A stretch of 64,000 bases of DNA, taken from positions 434,001-498,000 of the forward strand of contig NZ_AP027737.1 in assembly GCF_030296695.1 (NCBI RefSeq), in the 5' to 3' direction. Source of the DNA: Agromyces mangrovi. GTDB taxonomy: Bacteria; Actinomycetota; Actinomycetes; Actinomycetales; Microbacteriaceae. Of this stretch, positions 35,331 to 46,039 are shown piece after piece; position 1 is the stretch's first letter, and each line of letters starts with the position of its first letter. Position numbers and translations under genes: made by a program. Below the pieces are notes generated by a model. It did no database searches, was not told the DNA's origin, and worked only from the letters and a program-made list of their open reading frames with translations.

Positions 35331-37060
35331 GCCGCGTCCTCCGCGCTCAGCTGGCTCTCGACGATCTCGGCGTACGTCGCGGAGGTCTCGAGCAGTTCGT
35401 CGTGGGTGCCGCGGGCGACGATGCGCCCCGCGTCGAGCACCAGGATCTGGTCGGCGTCGACGATCGTCGACACGCGCTGCGCGACCACGATGCGGGTCGT
35501 ATCGCCCGCCGCCCGGTCGAGCGCGGCGCGCAGCCGGGCATCCGTCGCCGTGTCGAGCGCCGAGAACGAGTCGTCGAACAGCAGGATCGGTGGTCGCTTC
35601 AGCAACGCCCGCGCGATCGACAGCCGCTGGCGCTGGCCGCCCGAGACGTTCGTGCCGCCCTGCGCGATCGGGGTGTCGAGCCCCTCGTGCATGGCGGAGA
35701 CGAAGTCGGATGCCTGTGCCACGCGCAGCGCCTCCCACACCTCGTCGTCCGTGGCATCCGGGTCGCCGTACCGCACCGTCGAGCCGACCGTGCCCGCGAA
35801 CAGGTACGCCTTCTGCGGGATGAGCCCGAGCTGGGCGTTGCGCACCTCGGGGTCGAGCTCGCGCACGTCGACGCCGCCGACGAGCACGCGGCCGCCGGTC
35901 GCGTCGAACAGGCGCGGGATGAGGTTCAGCAGCGTGGTCTTGCCGGCACCCGTGCTGCCGATGATCGCGGTCACCTCGCCGGGCCGGGCCGTGAAGCTGA
36001 GGTCGTGCAGGACGGGCTGCTCGGCGCCCGGGTAGGCGAACTCGACGTGCTCGAACTCCACCGTGCCGGGTGCGGTCAGCTCCGTGATCGCGTCGGTCGG
36101 CTCGACGACGCTGGTGTCGGTCAGCAGCACCTCCTGGATGCGGCCGCCCGACACGGCGGCACGCGGCAGGATCACGGCGATGAACGTGGTCATCATGACC
36201 GCCATCAGGATCTGGATGAGGTAGGTGAGGAACGCCGTCAGCGCGCCGATCTGCATGGAGCCGTCCTCGATGAGGAACGCGCCGAACCACAGCACGGCGA
36301 CGCTCGAGACGTTCAGCACGCCCATCGCGACCGGGAAGACGAGGGCGAACAGGCGCCCGGCCCGCAGCGCGGTGTCGGTCAGCTCGGCGTTCGCGGTCGC
36401 GAAGCGCTTCGTCTCGACCGGCTCGCGCACGAACGCGCGGATCACCCGGATGCCCGTGAGCTGCTCGCGCAGCACGCGGTTGACGGTGTCGATGCGGGCC
36501 TGCATCTTCTCGAACTGCGGCACCATGCGGATGACGATCGCACCGATGGCGATGAGCAGCACGGGCACGGCGACGGCCATGATCCAGGAGAGCTGGAGGT
36601 CCTGCCCCATGGCCATGATCACGCCGCCGATCGCGAGGATCGGGGCGGAGACGAGCAGCGTGCACGACATGAGCACGAGCATCTGCACCTGCTGCACGTC
36701 GTTGGTCGAGCGCGTGATGAGGCTCGGCGCGCCGAAGCGCGACACCTCCTGCTCGCTGAACACGCCGACGCGCGCGAACACGGCGGTGCGCAGGTCGCGG
36801 CCGACGCTCATCGAGACCTTCGCCGCGAAGTAGACGGCGACGATCGCGCACGCGATCTGCGCGAGCGTGATGGCGAGCATGAACCCGCCCGTCGACAGGA
36901 TGTACGCGGTATCGCCGGTGGCGACGCCGTTGTCGATGATGTCGGCGTTCAGGGCCGGCAGCAGCAGGGTGAGGATCGACTGGATCAGCTGGAACACCAC
37001 GACTGCGGCGAGCAGCGGCCAGTGCGGCCTCAGGTACTTGGTGAGGAGTTTCCAGAGCAC
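35327..37060 (-). CDS. ABC exporter subunit 1 (permease-ATPase)
   Basis: 577 residues. Six-helix ABC transmembrane domain, then ATPase: Walker A GSTGAGKTT, signature NVSGGQRQRLSIARALL, Walker B ILLFDDSFSALD. The usual catalytic Glu after the Walker B Asp is Asp here (LFDDSF), and the H-loop His is replaced by Gln (VAQRVSTI). This half therefore holds a degenerate catalytic site, as in asymmetric exporters such as BmrCD and TmrAB. Start GTG 37060 follows GAAGG. Downstream of the TetR gene by 35 nt, so regulated by it. Confidence 0.92.
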   Translation of the reverse strand: MLWKLLTKYLRPHWPLLAAVVVFQLIQSILTLLLPALNADIIDNGVATGDTAYILSTGGFMLAITLAQIACAIVAVYFAAKVSMSVGRDLRTAVFARVGVFSEQEVSRFGAPSLITRSTNDVQQVQMLVLMSCTLLVSAPILAIGGVIMAMGQDLQLSWIMAVAVPVLLIAIGAIVIRMVPQFEKMQARIDTVNRVLREQLTGIRVIRAFVREPVETKRFATANAELTDTALRAGRLFALVFPVAMGVLNVSSVAVLWFGAFLIEDGSMQIGALTAFLTYLIQILMAVMMTTFIAVILPRAAVSGGRIQEVLLTDTSVVEPTDAITELTAPGTVEFEHVEFAYPGAEQPVLHDLSFTARPGEVTAIIGSTGAGKTTLLNLIPRLFDATGGRVLVGGVDVRELDPEVRNAQLGLIPQKAYLFAGTVGSTVRYGDPDATDDEVWEALRVAQASDFVSAMHEGLDTPIAQGGTNVSGGQRQRLSIARALLKRPPILLFDDSFSALDTATDARLRAALDRAAGDTTRIVVAQRVSTIVDADQILVLDAGRIVARGTHDELLETSATYAEIVESQLSAEDAA

Positions 37061-37095
37061 GCGATGTGCCTTCTTCCGTTGGTGCTGGTGGTGCG

Positions 37096-37680
37096 TCAGG
37101 GGCGGTCGAGCGGATGCCCGGAGGCGATGCCGTTCGTGATGAGGTCGACGAGTTCGGGGGTGTCCAGGCCGACGGTCTCCCCGAAGGCGGGGACCGACGA
37201 GGCGAACGCGATCAGGCGCAGGTACCGGGCGACCTGGCGGGGCGTGGCCGTCAGGCGGTCGGCGTCGGGCGCGAGCAGGTCGGCGATGATCGCCTCGTAC
37301 ACCTCGCCGTGGTGGTGTCGGTGCGGCGGGGTGCGGGTGCCGAGGGCCGACATGACGCCGATCACGCCGCGGAACCGCTCGCAGAGCTCGTCGAGCACGC
37401 GCTCGACCTTCCACTCGAGCGGCCGGCTCGCATCGATCGCGCGCAGCCTGGCGCGCAGCGGCTCGGGCTCGAGGTAACGGGTGACGGCCGCGTCGATGAT
37501 CGCGTCCTTGTCGTCGAACGCGCGGAAGAGCGTGCCCTCGGCCACGCACGCCGCCTCGGCGATCTGGCGGGTGCTGACGTCGCGGCCGTGCGCGATGAGC
37601 AGCGGCACGACGGCATCGGCGATCGCCGCGCGGCGGTCCTCCGGGGAGAGCGGCCGCGCCCGTTCGGTGCGCGTTGCCAT
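37096..37680 (-). CDS. TetR family repressor of the ABC exporter
   Basis: 194 residues. TetR helix-turn-helix in residues 15-60 (AIADAVVPLLIAHGRDVSTRQIAEAACVAEGTLFRAFDDKDAIIDAAV). The ligand domain carries a His cluster (PPHRHHHGEVYEAI) of possible interest for metal or aromatic binding. A perfect 16-bp palindrome sits inside its promoter, so it likely represses itself and the ABC genes. ATG at 37680 starts 6 nt after TAGAGT: leaderless. Confidence 0.92.
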   Translation of the reverse strand: MATRTERARPLSPEDRRAAIADAVVPLLIAHGRDVSTRQIAEAACVAEGTLFRAFDDKDAIIDAAVTRYLEPEPLRARLRAIDASRPLEWKVERVLDELCERFRGVIGVMSALGTRTPPHRHHHGEVYEAIIADLLAPDADRLTATPRQVARYLRLIAFASSVPAFGETVGLDTPELVDLITNGIASGHPLDRP

Positions 37681-37686
37681 GCGGCG

Positions 37687-37715
37687 ACTCTATGCGAGTG
37701 AGCGCTCACTCACAA
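37687..37715 (-). promoter_or_regulatory. TetR promoter with operator in the spacer
   Basis: On the minus strand: TTGTGA (-35, plus-strand 37710-37715), 17-bp spacer, TAGAGT (-10, 37687-37692), then ATG 6 nt later. The spacer contains the 16-bp palindrome GAGTGAGCGCTCACTC (37696-37711), the expected TetR site. Confidence 0.82.
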
Positions 37716-37754
37716 GCATCCGCTCGCTTCGGCCGTGCGCCCGCAGCGAACGGG

Positions 37755-38818
37755 TCAGTGCTGGGCGGCGCCGCGCGCGCGACCCGAGCCCTTGAGGTCC
37801 TTGCGGAGCTCCTTCGGCAGCGAGAACATGAGGTCCTCCTCGGCCGTCTTGACCTCCTCGACCGCGCCGTAGCCGGCATCGGCGAGCTCGATCAGCACCT
37901 CCTGCACGAGGCCCTCGGGCACGGATGCCCCGCTCGTGACGCCCACGGTCTCGACGCCGTCGAGCCACGACTGCTCGATCTGCGTCGAGAAGTCGACGCG
38001 GTACGCGGCCTTCGCGCCGTACTCGAGCGCGACCTCGACGAGGCGCACGCTGTTCGACGAGTTCGCACTGCCGACCACGATCACGAGGTCGGCGCCCTGC
38101 GCCACCTTCTTGATGGCGACCTGACGGTTCTGCGTGGCGTAGCAGATGTCGTCCGACGGCGGGTCCTGCAGGTTCGGGAACCGCTCGCGCAGGCGCCGCA
38201 CGGTCTCCATGGTCTCGTCGACAGAGAGCGTGGTCTGCGAGAGCCAGACCACCTTGTCGGGGTCCTTCACCTCGATGTTCGGCACGTCGTCGGGGCTGTT
38301 GACGAGCGTCACGTGGTCGGGCGCCTCGCCCGCGGTGCCCTCGACCTCCTCGTGGCCCTCGTGGCCGATGAGCAGGATCTCGTAGTCGTCGCGCGCGAAG
38401 CGCACGGCCTCGCGGTGCACCTTGGTGACCAGCGGGCAGGTCGCGTCGATCGCGTGCAGGCCGCGGTCGGCGGCCGCGCCCACGACGGCCGGCGAGACAC
38501 CGTGCGCGCTGAAGACGATGTGCTCACCCTCGGGCACCTCGTCGACCTCCTCGACGAAGATCGCGCCCTGCTTCTCGAGCTCGGTGACGACGTGGATGTT
38601 GTGCACGATCTGCTTGCGCACGTACACCGGCGCGCCGTAGTGCTCGAGCGCCTTCTCGACCGCGATCACGGCCCGGTCGACGCCCGCGCAGTACCCTCTC
38701 GGAGCGGCGAGCAGCACCTTCTTCTCGCCAGCGACCGGGGTATCCTTGAGCCGCCCGCGCACCGCGGGAACGCGGGGCATGCCGAGGGCGACTCGGGGGC
38801 ATCCGTGGTGATCGTCAC
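37755..38818 (-). CDS. ispH: 4-hydroxy-3-methylbut-2-enyl diphosphate reductase, IspH
   Basis: Last step of the MEP isoprenoid pathway; a [4Fe-4S] enzyme. Cluster Cys: [36 protein letters not shown]. Substrate His: RKQIVHNIH and FSAHGVS. The uninterrupted frame starts at ATG 38780 (341 residues), but that ATG has no RBS. A TAGACT box (38825-38830) lies 6 nt before a GTG at 38818; that frame reads [15 protein letters not shown] and joins PRVPAVRGR if one C is added to the GGGG/CCCC run 38774-38777. I favour this longer start, so the 5' end probably carries another homopolymer error. Confidence 0.9.
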
Positions 38819-38866
38819 GCCGCCAGTCTACGGGCCGCCGCCTGGGCACCGGCCCGAGAGGAGACC

Positions 38867-40126
38867 ATGACCGACGCCCCCTCGACGCGCGATGCACCGT
38901 GGCCCGTCGCCCTGCTCTCCGAGAAGCTGCGCGGGTACATCGACCGTCTGGGCACCGCCTGGGTCGAGGGCGAGGTCACCCAATGGGGCGTCTCGAACGG
39001 CAACGTCTACGGCAAGCTGAAGGACCTCGATCGGGACGCCACGCTGAGCTTCACGCTCTGGTCGTCGGTGCGCGCGCGCCTCACCGAGCAGTTCGCGCAG
39101 GGCGACCGGGTCGTCGCGCTCGTGAAGCCGAACTGGTGGGTCAAGGGCGGCTCGCTCACCATGCAGGTGTACGAGCTGCGCCACGTCGGGCTCGGCGACC
39201 TGCTCGAGCGCCTCGAGCGCCTGCGCGCCCAGCTCGCCGCCGAGGGACTGTTCGACCCGGCGCGCAAGCGCCCGCTGCCCTTCCTGCCGCACCGCATCGG
39301 GCTCGTCACCGGCCGCGACAGCGACGCCGAGCAGGACGTGCTGCGCAATGCCCGCCTGCGCTGGCCGTCGGTGGACATCCGCCTCGAGTACGCAGCCGTG
39401 CAGGGCGACCGCACGGCCCGCGAGGTGAGCCGCGCGATCGAGCTCCTCGACGCCGACCCCGAGGTCGACGTCATCATCGTCGCGCGCGGCGGCGGCGACT
39501 TCCAGAACCTGCTCGGCTTCTCGGACGAGCGCGTGCTGCGCGCCGCTGCCGCCGCGACGACGCCCATCGTGAGCGCCATCGGGCACGAGGCCGACCGGCC
39601 GCTGCTCGACGAGGTGGCCGACCTCCGGGCATCCACACCGACGGATGCGGCCAAGCGCGTGGTCCCCGACGTGGCCGATGAACTGGCCCGCGTCCGCCAG
39701 GCTCGCGCGCGCATCGGCGCGCGCATGGCGCACCTGGTCGCCGCCGAGTTCGACCGCATCGGCCAGCTGCGCTCGCGCCCCGTGCTCGCCGACCCGCGCA
39801 CCATGGTCGACGCGCGCGCCCAGGAGATCACGCGCTGGGTCGCACGCGGCAGCGACCTCGCCGAGCGCGCCGTCGAACAGGCCCGCGTCGCCACCGACCA
39901 GTTGCACGCGCGCCTGCGCGCGCTGTCGCCGCAGGCGACGCTCGATCGCGGCTACGCGATCGTGCAGCGCGCCGACGGACGCATCGTGCGCGAGCCCGCC
40001 GATGCGCCCGCGGGTGACGAAGTGCTCGTGGCCCTGCCGGTCGGCTCGATCCGCGCCGAGTCGCTCGGCCCGGGCGACCGCGAGGGCGACGCCCCGCCCG
40101 CCGAGCACGCAGGAAGCGCCGAATAG
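38867..40126 (+). CDS. xseA: Exodeoxyribonuclease VII large subunit
   Basis: 419 residues. N-terminal OB fold ([21 protein letters not shown]), catalytic core with the [13 protein letters not shown] region, [41 protein letters not shown] and [27 protein letters not shown], then a coiled region of Arg/Ala. ExoVII degrades single-stranded DNA in both directions and needs XseB. GAGAGGAG precedes ATG. Divergent from ispH. Confidence 0.97.
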   Translation: MTDAPSTRDAPWPVALLSEKLRGYIDRLGTAWVEGEVTQWGVSNGNVYGKLKDLDRDATLSFTLWSSVRARLTEQFAQGDRVVALVKPNWWVKGGSLTMQVYELRHVGLGDLLERLERLRAQLAAEGLFDPARKRPLPFLPHRIGLVTGRDSDAEQDVLRNARLRWPSVDIRLEYAAVQGDRTAREVSRAIELLDADPEVDVIIVARGGGDFQNLLGFSDERVLRAAAAATTPIVSAIGHEADRPLLDEVADLRASTPTDAAKRVVPDVADELARVRQARARIGARMAHLVAAEFDRIGQLRSRPVLADPRTMVDARAQEITRWVARGSDLAERAVEQARVATDQLHARLRALSPQATLDRGYAIVQRADGRIVREPADAPAGDEVLVALPVGSIRAESLGPGDREGDAPPAEHAGSAE

Positions 40127-40136
40127 AATGGATCCC

Positions 40137-40385
40137 ATGCCCACGCACGACGACATCGCCGAGCTCAGCTACGAGCAGGCGCGCGACGAGCTCGTCCGCG
40201 TCGTCGGCGAACTCGAGCAGGGCGCCCCGACGCTCGAGCACTCGCTCCAGCTCTGGGAGCGCGGCGAGGCACTGGCCGCCCGCTGCGAGGAGTGGCTCGT
40301 CGGCGCGCGCGCACGCCTGGAGGCCGCGCGCACGGGCGCCGGCACCGAGGCATCCGGCGCCCCCGACCGCGGAGCCGAGGCCTGA
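40137..40385 (+). CDS. xseB: Exodeoxyribonuclease VII small subunit
   Basis: 82 residues: [46 protein letters not shown] is the XseB family block; it decorates the XseA coiled coil. An earlier in-frame ATG at 40128 is possible (85 residues). ATG 40137 is preferred since TAGAAT (40124-40129) lies 7 nt upstream, so xseB may also have its own leaderless promoter. Stop TGA overlaps the next ATG by one base. Confidence 0.93.
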   Translation: MPTHDDIAELSYEQARDELVRVVGELEQGAPTLEHSLQLWERGEALAARCEEWLVGARARLEAARTGAGTEASGAPDRGAEA

Positions 40386-41026
40386 TGGCCCGCGGACCCC
40401 GCGTGGTCGCCGAACTCGGCCGACCCGAGACGCCCGACGAGACCGCAGCGCGCAAGGCGCAGGGCGCGGCCGACCGCCGGCGCCGGCAGACGGTCGGCAA
40501 CCTGATCGGCTCGCTGCTCGCGTCGCTCGCGGTCATGGCCGTCATCGTGCTGATCGTGCCCCGCAGCGACACCCCGATCGAGCCCGACGTCGACGTGGCG
40601 GCCGTGGCCGAGCAGGCCGCGATCGCCACCTCCGAGACGCTCGCCGTGCCGGAGCTGCCCGAGGGCTGGCGCTCGAACGCCGCCGAGCTGCGCACCAGCG
40701 GCGCCGACGGCATCACGAGCTGGTACGTCGGGTACCTCACGCCAAGCGACGAGTACGTCGGCATGTACCAGGCGTTCGACGCGAACCCCACCTGGGTCGC
40801 CGAGACCCTCGAGCGCACGCTCGCGGCCGGTGTCACCGACATCGCCGGCGTCGAGTGGACCGTGTACGACAACCGCGACATGGTCGACGACGTCGGCAAC
40901 GCCCGCTACGGCCTCGTCACCGAGGCGGGCGGCAGCACGTTCGTGCTGCTCGGCACCGCCACGGACGACGAGTTCCAGACGCTCGCCACCGAGATCGCCC
41001 CCGCGGTGATCGCCAACCAGCCCTGA
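40385..41026 (+). CDS. DUF4245 domain-containing membrane protein
   Basis: 213 residues. One membrane helix (LIGSLLASLAVMAVIVLIV, residues about 41-59) after a basic N-terminus, and an outside domain with LPEGWRSNAAEL, SWYVGYLTPSDEYVGMYQA and WTVYDNRD, the DUF4245 pattern. Function unknown; the family is actinobacterial and often lies next to xseB, as here (TGATG overlap). Usually found between xseB and fum/glpX genes. Confidence 0.88.
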   Translation: MARGPRVVAELGRPETPDETAARKAQGAADRRRRQTVGNLIGSLLASLAVMAVIVLIVPRSDTPIEPDVDVAAVAEQAAIATSETLAVPELPEGWRSNAAELRTSGADGITSWYVGYLTPSDEYVGMYQAFDANPTWVAETLERTLAAGVTDIAGVEWTVYDNRDMVDDVGNARYGLVTEAGGSTFVLLGTATDDEFQTLATEIAPAVIANQP

Positions 41027-41085
41027 TCGCCACCCGGCACCGCACCACCGCGCACCCGCCCGCCCCCTCGAGAACGGACCCGCAG

Positions 41086-41744
41086 ATGGCCCGCACCGAC
41101 TCCCCTTCCTCCCGGTCTCGCCCCGCGACACCTGGATCGCCCTGCGCGACGGCAACCGCCGCTTCGTCGCCGGCACCCCGGAGCACCCGCACCAGGACGT
41201 CGAGCGCCGCGCCGCGCTCTCGCAGGGCCAGCGGCCGCTGGTCGCCATCTTCGGCTGCGCCGACTCGCGCCTCTCCGCCGAGATCATCTTCGACGTCGGC
41301 CTCGGCGACGCCTTCGTGGTGCGCAACGCGGGCCAGGTCGTGTCCACCGACGTGCTCGGCTCGCTCGAGTACGCCGTCGGCGTGCTGGGCGTGCCGCTCA
41401 TCCTCGTGCTCGGCCACGACGCGTGCGGCGCCGTGCAGGCCGCGATCGACTCGCAGGCCACCGACGCCGACCCGCTGCCGCCGAACATCCAGACCGTCGT
41501 CGACCGCATCGTGCCGGCCGTGCGCAAGGTCGCGGGGGTGGCGGCGGATGCCCCGGTGCAGCCGTCGCACGTCGACGCGGGGTTCGTCGGCCGCGAGCAC
41601 CTGCGCGACACCGTCTCCGAGATGATCGAGCGTTCCGAGCTGATCAGCGCCGCGATCGCGGAAGGTACGCTTGCTGTCGTCGGAGCGAACTACCGGCTCA
41701 TGGAGGGCCGGGTCGAGACCGACGTCGTCGTCGGCCAGCTCTGA
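41086..41744 (+). pseudogene. Beta-carbonic anhydrase, 5' frameshift
   Basis: About 219 residues after one correction. It hydrates CO2 to bicarbonate with a Zn held by Cys-His-Cys: FGCADSRL and LGHDACGA are both intact. The frame breaks at the CCCC run 41102-41105, a few codons after ATG 41086; adding one C turns SPSSRSR into [22 protein letters not shown], the expected N-terminus. As written only a protein from GTG 41316 could be made, lacking the first Zn ligand. No good RBS. Confidence 0.87.
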
Positions 41745-41806
41745 GCGGACGACGACACCCCCGCCGGGCATCGCCCCGGCACGCCGACGAAAGGGACGCA
41801 CACACC

Positions 41807-43213
41807 GTGGTGGACAACCAGGCCGAGTACCGGATCGAGCACGACACGATGGGCGAGGTCAGGGTTCCCGCCTACGCCCTGTACCGCGCGCAGACGCAGC
41901 GGGCGGTCGAGAACTTCCCGATCTCGGGCGCGACGCTCGAGTCCGCGCAGATCGCCGCGCTCGCCCGCATCAAGAAGGCCGCAGCGCTCGCCAACGCCGA
42001 GCTGGGCGTGCTCGACCGCGCCATCGCCGACGCGATCGCCGGCGCGGCCGACGAGGTCATCTCGGGGCGCCACGACGCGCACTTCCCGGTCGACGTGTAC
42101 CAGACCGGCTCGGGCACGTCGTCGAACATGAACATGAACGAGGTGCTCGCAACCATCGCGACCGAGCGCCTCGGCTCGCCCGTGCACCCGAACGACCACG
42201 TCAACGCGTCGCAGTCGTCGAACGACGTCTTCCCGACCTCGGTGCACATCGCCGTCACCAGCGCGCTGATCGACGACCTCATCCCCTCGCTCGACCACCT
42301 CGCGGTCTCCCTCGAGGCCAAGGCCGAGCTCTGGGCGAACGAGGTCAAGTCGGGCCGCACGCACCTCATGGACGCCACACCCGTGACCCTCGGCCAGGAG
42401 TTCGGCGGCTACGCGCGCCAGCTCCGCCTCGGCATCGAGCGCGTGCAGTCGGCCCTCCCCCGCGTGGCCGAGGTGCCGCTCGGCGGCACCGCCACCGGCA
42501 CCGGCATCAACACGCCCGCCGGCTTCCCGCAGCGCGTGATCGCGATCCTCCAGGAGGAGACCGAGCTGCCGATCACCGAGGCGCTCGACCACTTCGAGGC
42601 GCAGGCGAACCGCGACGGGCTGGTCGAGGCATCCGGCGCCCTCCGCACCATCGCCGTGAGCCTCACCAAGATCTGCAACGACCTGCGCTGGATGGGCTCG
42701 GGCCCGAACACCGGCCTCGGCGAGCTGCACATCCCCGACCTCCAGCCCGGCTCGTCGATCATGCCCGGCAAGGTCAACCCGGTCGTGCCCGAGGCCGTGC
42801 TCATGGTCGCCTCGCGCGTGGTCGGCAACGACGCGTCGATCGCGTGGTCCGGGGCATCCGGCTCGTTCGAGCTGAACGTGCAGATCCCCGTCATGGGCAC
42901 CGCGCTGCTCGAGTCGATCCGCCTGCTCTCCAACGCGGTGCGCGTGCTCGCCGACAAGACCGTCGACGGGCTCGAGGCGAACACCGAGCGCACGAGCGCG
43001 CTGGCCGGCATGTCGCCGTCGATCGTGACGCCGCTCAACAAGGTCATCGGCTACGAGGCCGCCGCGAAGATCGCCAAGCACTCGGTCGCCAAGGGCATCA
43101 CGGTGCGCGAGGCCGTCGTCGACCTCGGCTACGTGGAGCGCGGCGAGGTCACCGAGGAGCAGCTCGACGCCGCCCTCGACCTGCTGAAGATGACGCGCCC
43201 GCCGCAGGCGTAG
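41807..43213 (+). CDS. fumC: Class II fumarate hydratase
   Basis: 468 residues. Interconverts fumarate and malate in the TCA cycle. Hallmarks: [60 protein letters not shown] and the catalytic loop [18 protein letters not shown] 41807 has AAGGGA upstream; GTG 41810 is an alternative. No frame problem. Confidence 0.97.
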   Translation: MVDNQAEYRIEHDTMGEVRVPAYALYRAQTQRAVENFPISGATLESAQIAALARIKKAAALANAELGVLDRAIADAIAGAADEVISGRHDAHFPVDVYQTGSGTSSNMNMNEVLATIATERLGSPVHPNDHVNASQSSNDVFPTSVHIAVTSALIDDLIPSLDHLAVSLEAKAELWANEVKSGRTHLMDATPVTLGQEFGGYARQLRLGIERVQSALPRVAEVPLGGTATGTGINTPAGFPQRVIAILQEETELPITEALDHFEAQANRDGLVEASGALRTIAVSLTKICNDLRWMGSGPNTGLGELHIPDLQPGSSIMPGKVNPVVPEAVLMVASRVVGNDASIAWSGASGSFELNVQIPVMGTALLESIRLLSNAVRVLADKTVDGLEANTERTSALAGMSPSIVTPLNKVIGYEAAAKIAKHSVAKGITVREAVVDLGYVERGEVTEEQLDAALDLLKMTRPPQA

Positions 43214-43232
43214 TCACCGCCGCTCGAACGAC

Positions 43233-43267
43233 CGAGGCGCCCCGCGATCCGATCGCGGGGCGCCTCG
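43233..43267. terminator. Terminator between fumC and phoH
   Basis: Almost perfect 17-bp palindrome CGAGGCGCCCCGCGATC / GATCGCGGGGCGCCTCG around one C, between convergent genes; likely bidirectional. Confidence 0.85.
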
Positions 43268-43280
43268 AGCGTGTCGCGGG

Positions 43281-44651
43281 TCAGTGCACCTCGTAGCCGT
43301 CGAGCATCTCCGCCACGAGCGCGGCGATCGCCGAGCGCTCCGAGCGGGTCAGGGTGACGTGGCCGAAGAGCGGATGCCCCTTGAGCGTCTCGATCACGGA
43401 GGCGATGCCGTCGTGCCGGCCGACGCGCAGGTTGTCTCGCTGGGCGACGTCGTGGGTGAGCACCACGCGCGAGTTCTGGCCGATGCGCGAGAGCATCGTG
43501 AGCAGTACGTTGCGCTCGAGCGACTGCGCCTCATCGACGATCACGAACGCGTCGTGCAGCGACCGGCCGCGGATGTGCGTGAGCGGCAGCACCTCGAGGA
43601 TGCCCCGGTCGACGACCTCGTCGAGCACGTTCTGCGAGACGAGCGCGCCGAGCGTGTCGAACACCGCCTGGCCCCAGGGGTTCATCTTCTCGCCCTGGTC
43701 GCCCGGCAGGTAGCCGAGCTCCTGGCCGCCGACGGCGTACAGCGGGCGGAAGACCATGATCTTCTTGTGCTGCTGGCGCTCGAGCACCGCCTCGAGTCCC
43801 GCGCAGAGCGCGAGCGCCGACTTGCCGGTGCCGGCGCGTCCGCCGAGCGAGAGGATGCCGACCTCGGGGTCGAGCAGCAGGTCGATCGCGAGGCGCTGCT
43901 CGGCCGATCGGCCGTGCACGCCGAACACGTCGCGGTCGCCGCGCACGAGCCGCATGGTGCGCTCGCCCACGACGCGCGCGAGCGCGGAGCCGCGCTCCGA
44001 CTGCACGACGAGCCCGGTGTTGGTCGGCAGGCCCTGCACGAGGTCGCTGTCGAGGGTCTCGTGCTCGTAGAGCGACGCCATGTCGTCGCCGCCGAGCGCG
44101 AGCTCCGACATGCCCGTCCAGCCCGAGTCGACGGCCAGCTCGTGGCGGTACTCCTCCGCGTCGATGCCGATCGAGGCGGCCTTGACGCGCAGCGGGAGGT
44201 CCTTCGAGACGACCGTGACGGCCACGCCGTCGTTGGCCAGGTTCATCGCGCACGCGAGGATGCGCGAGTCGTTGTCGCCGAGCCGCATGCCGCTCGGCAG
44301 CACGGCCGGGTTGGAGTGGTTCAGTTCGACGCGGAGCGAGCCGCCGTCGCCGACCGGGATGGGGAAGTCCAACCGCTCGTGCTCGACGCGCAGCTCGTCG
44401 AGGATGCGCAGCGCCTGCCGGGCGAAGTAGCCGATCTCCGGGTCGTGGCGCTTGGCCTCGAGCTCGGTGATGACGACCACCGGCAGGATGACCGCGTGCT
44501 CCGCGAAGCGGAACAGCGCCTTGGGATCGGACAGCAGGACGGACGTGTCGAGCACGTACGAACGTTCCGCCTGCGGGATCTTCGCGGCTCGGGCCCGATG
44601 GGCCTCGCTCGCCGGCTGGTTGGTGGACTTCGGTGTTTCGAGTGAGGTCAC
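43281..44651 (-). CDS. PIN-PhoH family protein (RNA helicase/ribonuclease type)
   Basis: 456 residues, a PIN domain (residues about 30-160: [35 protein letters not shown]) fused to a PhoH-type ATPase (about 240-456: [54 protein letters not shown]). This PhoH2 architecture couples RNA unwinding and cleavage. GTG 44651 has GGGAG 5 nt upstream. Terminates into the fumC/phoH hairpin. Confidence 0.93.
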   Translation of the reverse strand: MTSLETPKSTNQPASEAHRARAAKIPQAERSYVLDTSVLLSDPKALFRFAEHAVILPVVVITELEAKRHDPEIGYFARQALRILDELRVEHERLDFPIPVGDGGSLRVELNHSNPAVLPSGMRLGDNDSRILACAMNLANDGVAVTVVSKDLPLRVKAASIGIDAEEYRHELAVDSGWTGMSELALGGDDMASLYEHETLDSDLVQGLPTNTGLVVQSERGSALARVVGERTMRLVRGDRDVFGVHGRSAEQRLAIDLLLDPEVGILSLGGRAGTGKSALALCAGLEAVLERQQHKKIMVFRPLYAVGGQELGYLPGDQGEKMNPWGQAVFDTLGALVSQNVLDEVVDRGILEVLPLTHIRGRSLHDAFVIVDEAQSLERNVLLTMLSRIGQNSRVVLTHDVAQRDNLRVGRHDGIASVIETLKGHPLFGHVTLTRSERSAIAALVAEMLDGYEVH

Positions 44652-44869
44652 AACCGCTCCCACTCCGAGCTGCCGCTCGGCTCTTGCGAGCCGGCCACGC
44701 AGCTTCGGTTCGAGTCGTACGCGGCCGCCTCGACCAGGCGCTTTGCCTGATGCTCCGACGGTACGTCCGGCAGCCGACATGGCGGGTAACCGACACGCGG
44801 AACGAAACGCGACCGACACGAGATCGTCGCCTCCGCGTTGCCTGCCGGTCGGAAGCGGACCGAGCCGGA

Positions 44870-45985
44870 TCAGTACCCGGTCGTGGAGAACGACACGAAC
44901 GCCGCCCGCAGCATGTCGAGGGTCTCCCGGGTCGTGCCCGCGTGCACCGACAGGCGCACGGTGCCGCCCCGCGTGGTCGACGTGATGCCGTGGTTGTGCA
45001 GCGCCGCGGTCAGCGCGCTGAGGCGCTCGGGCTCGGGCTCCAGCACCACGATGCCGGCACGCTCCCGCTCGTCGCGCGACGACGCGAGCGGCACCGCGAA
45101 GTCGTCGGCCAGGTCGATGACGTCGCTCACGTTGCGCGCGACCGCCGAGGCGATCTCGGCGACGCCGACCTCGGCGATCTCCTCGAGCGCGACGGCGAGG
45201 CGCGACTCGGCGATCGGGTCGGGCACCGAGGTGCGGTAGGCACGGGCATCCGGAGCCGGCGGCGGCACCTCGCCCCAGACCTCGGTCTCCTCGGTGCCGG
45301 TGTAGCCCGAGAAGACCGGCACGAGCAGGTCGACCGCGCGCTCCGACAGCGCGAGGAACCCGGTGCTCCACCCCGCCCGGCACCACTTCTGCCCGCCCGA
45401 CGCGATGACGTCGACGTGCTCCCACGGCGCGTCCACGATGCCGAAGCCCTGGATGGCGTCGACGATCAGCAGGCGGTCGCCGATGACCTGTCGGATGCCC
45501 TCGAGATCGGCGACGTACCCGGTGCGCGAGTCGACCAGGCTGACCGCGACGGCGACCGTGTTGTCGGCGAGCTGCCGCCGGATCTGCCCCGGCGTGACGC
45601 GTCCGTGGTCGGTCTCCAGCCACGTCGGCTGCACGGTGTGCAGCGCCTCCTGCGCGCGCACCGCCGCGAGCGGCAGGCTCGGGAACTCGTCGGGCGAGAG
45701 CAGCACGTTCCCGGTCAGCCCGAACATGGCGTGCAGCAGGCCCGAGGTCGTGTTCGGCTGGAACGCGATGCGGTCGACGTCGAAGCCGGTCAGCGTCGAC
45801 ACCGCGGTGCGCAGCCGGAGGTCCTGCTCGGCGAGCACGTCGAGGCTGCCGTGCCGCACCCGTCGGAGGAAGTCTGCGAGGACGTTGCCCTCCTCGAGCA
45901 CCGCCCGCGACAGCGGCCCGGTGCGCGCGTAGTCCAGGTAGCCGGGCTCCTCGTCGAACCCGTCGATGAAGCGGTCGAGACTCAC
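44870..45985 (-). CDS. Class V aminotransferase-fold PLP enzyme
   Basis: 371 residues of fold-type I. PLP Lys in [17 protein letters not shown]-ring Asp in [14 protein letters not shown], phosphate block [11 protein letters not shown]. The family includes cysteine desulfurases, kynureninase and isopenicillin-N epimerase; the sequence alone does not set the reaction. GTG start with GGAGG 9 nt upstream. About 220 nt separate it from the phoH start, with no further gene seen. Followed on the same strand by nothing closer than the prenyltransferase upstream. Confidence 0.82.
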   Translation of the reverse strand: MSLDRFIDGFDEEPGYLDYARTGPLSRAVLEEGNVLADFLRRVRHGSLDVLAEQDLRLRTAVSTLTGFDVDRIAFQPNTTSGLLHAMFGLTGNVLLSPDEFPSLPLAAVRAQEALHTVQPTWLETDHGRVTPGQIRRQLADNTVAVAVSLVDSRTGYVADLEGIRQVIGDRLLIVDAIQGFGIVDAPWEHVDVIASGGQKWCRAGWSTGFLALSERAVDLLVPVFSGYTGTEETEVWGEVPPPAPDARAYRTSVPDPIAESRLAVALEEIAEVGVAEIASAVARNVSDVIDLADDFAVPLASSRDERERAGIVVLEPEPERLSALTAALHNHGITSTTRGGTVRLSVHAGTTRETLDMLRAAFVSFSTTGY

Positions 45986-46039
45986 GTGGCCTCACCTCCG
46001 CGGCTCATTCTGGCAGAGGCGCCCGACGTGCTGCGGGCC

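Noticed and set aside
33327..36851. Single 1174-residue ABC protein
   Set aside because: The first third is another frame of subunit 1. Subunit 2 has its own ATG at 35330 overlapping the upstream stop.
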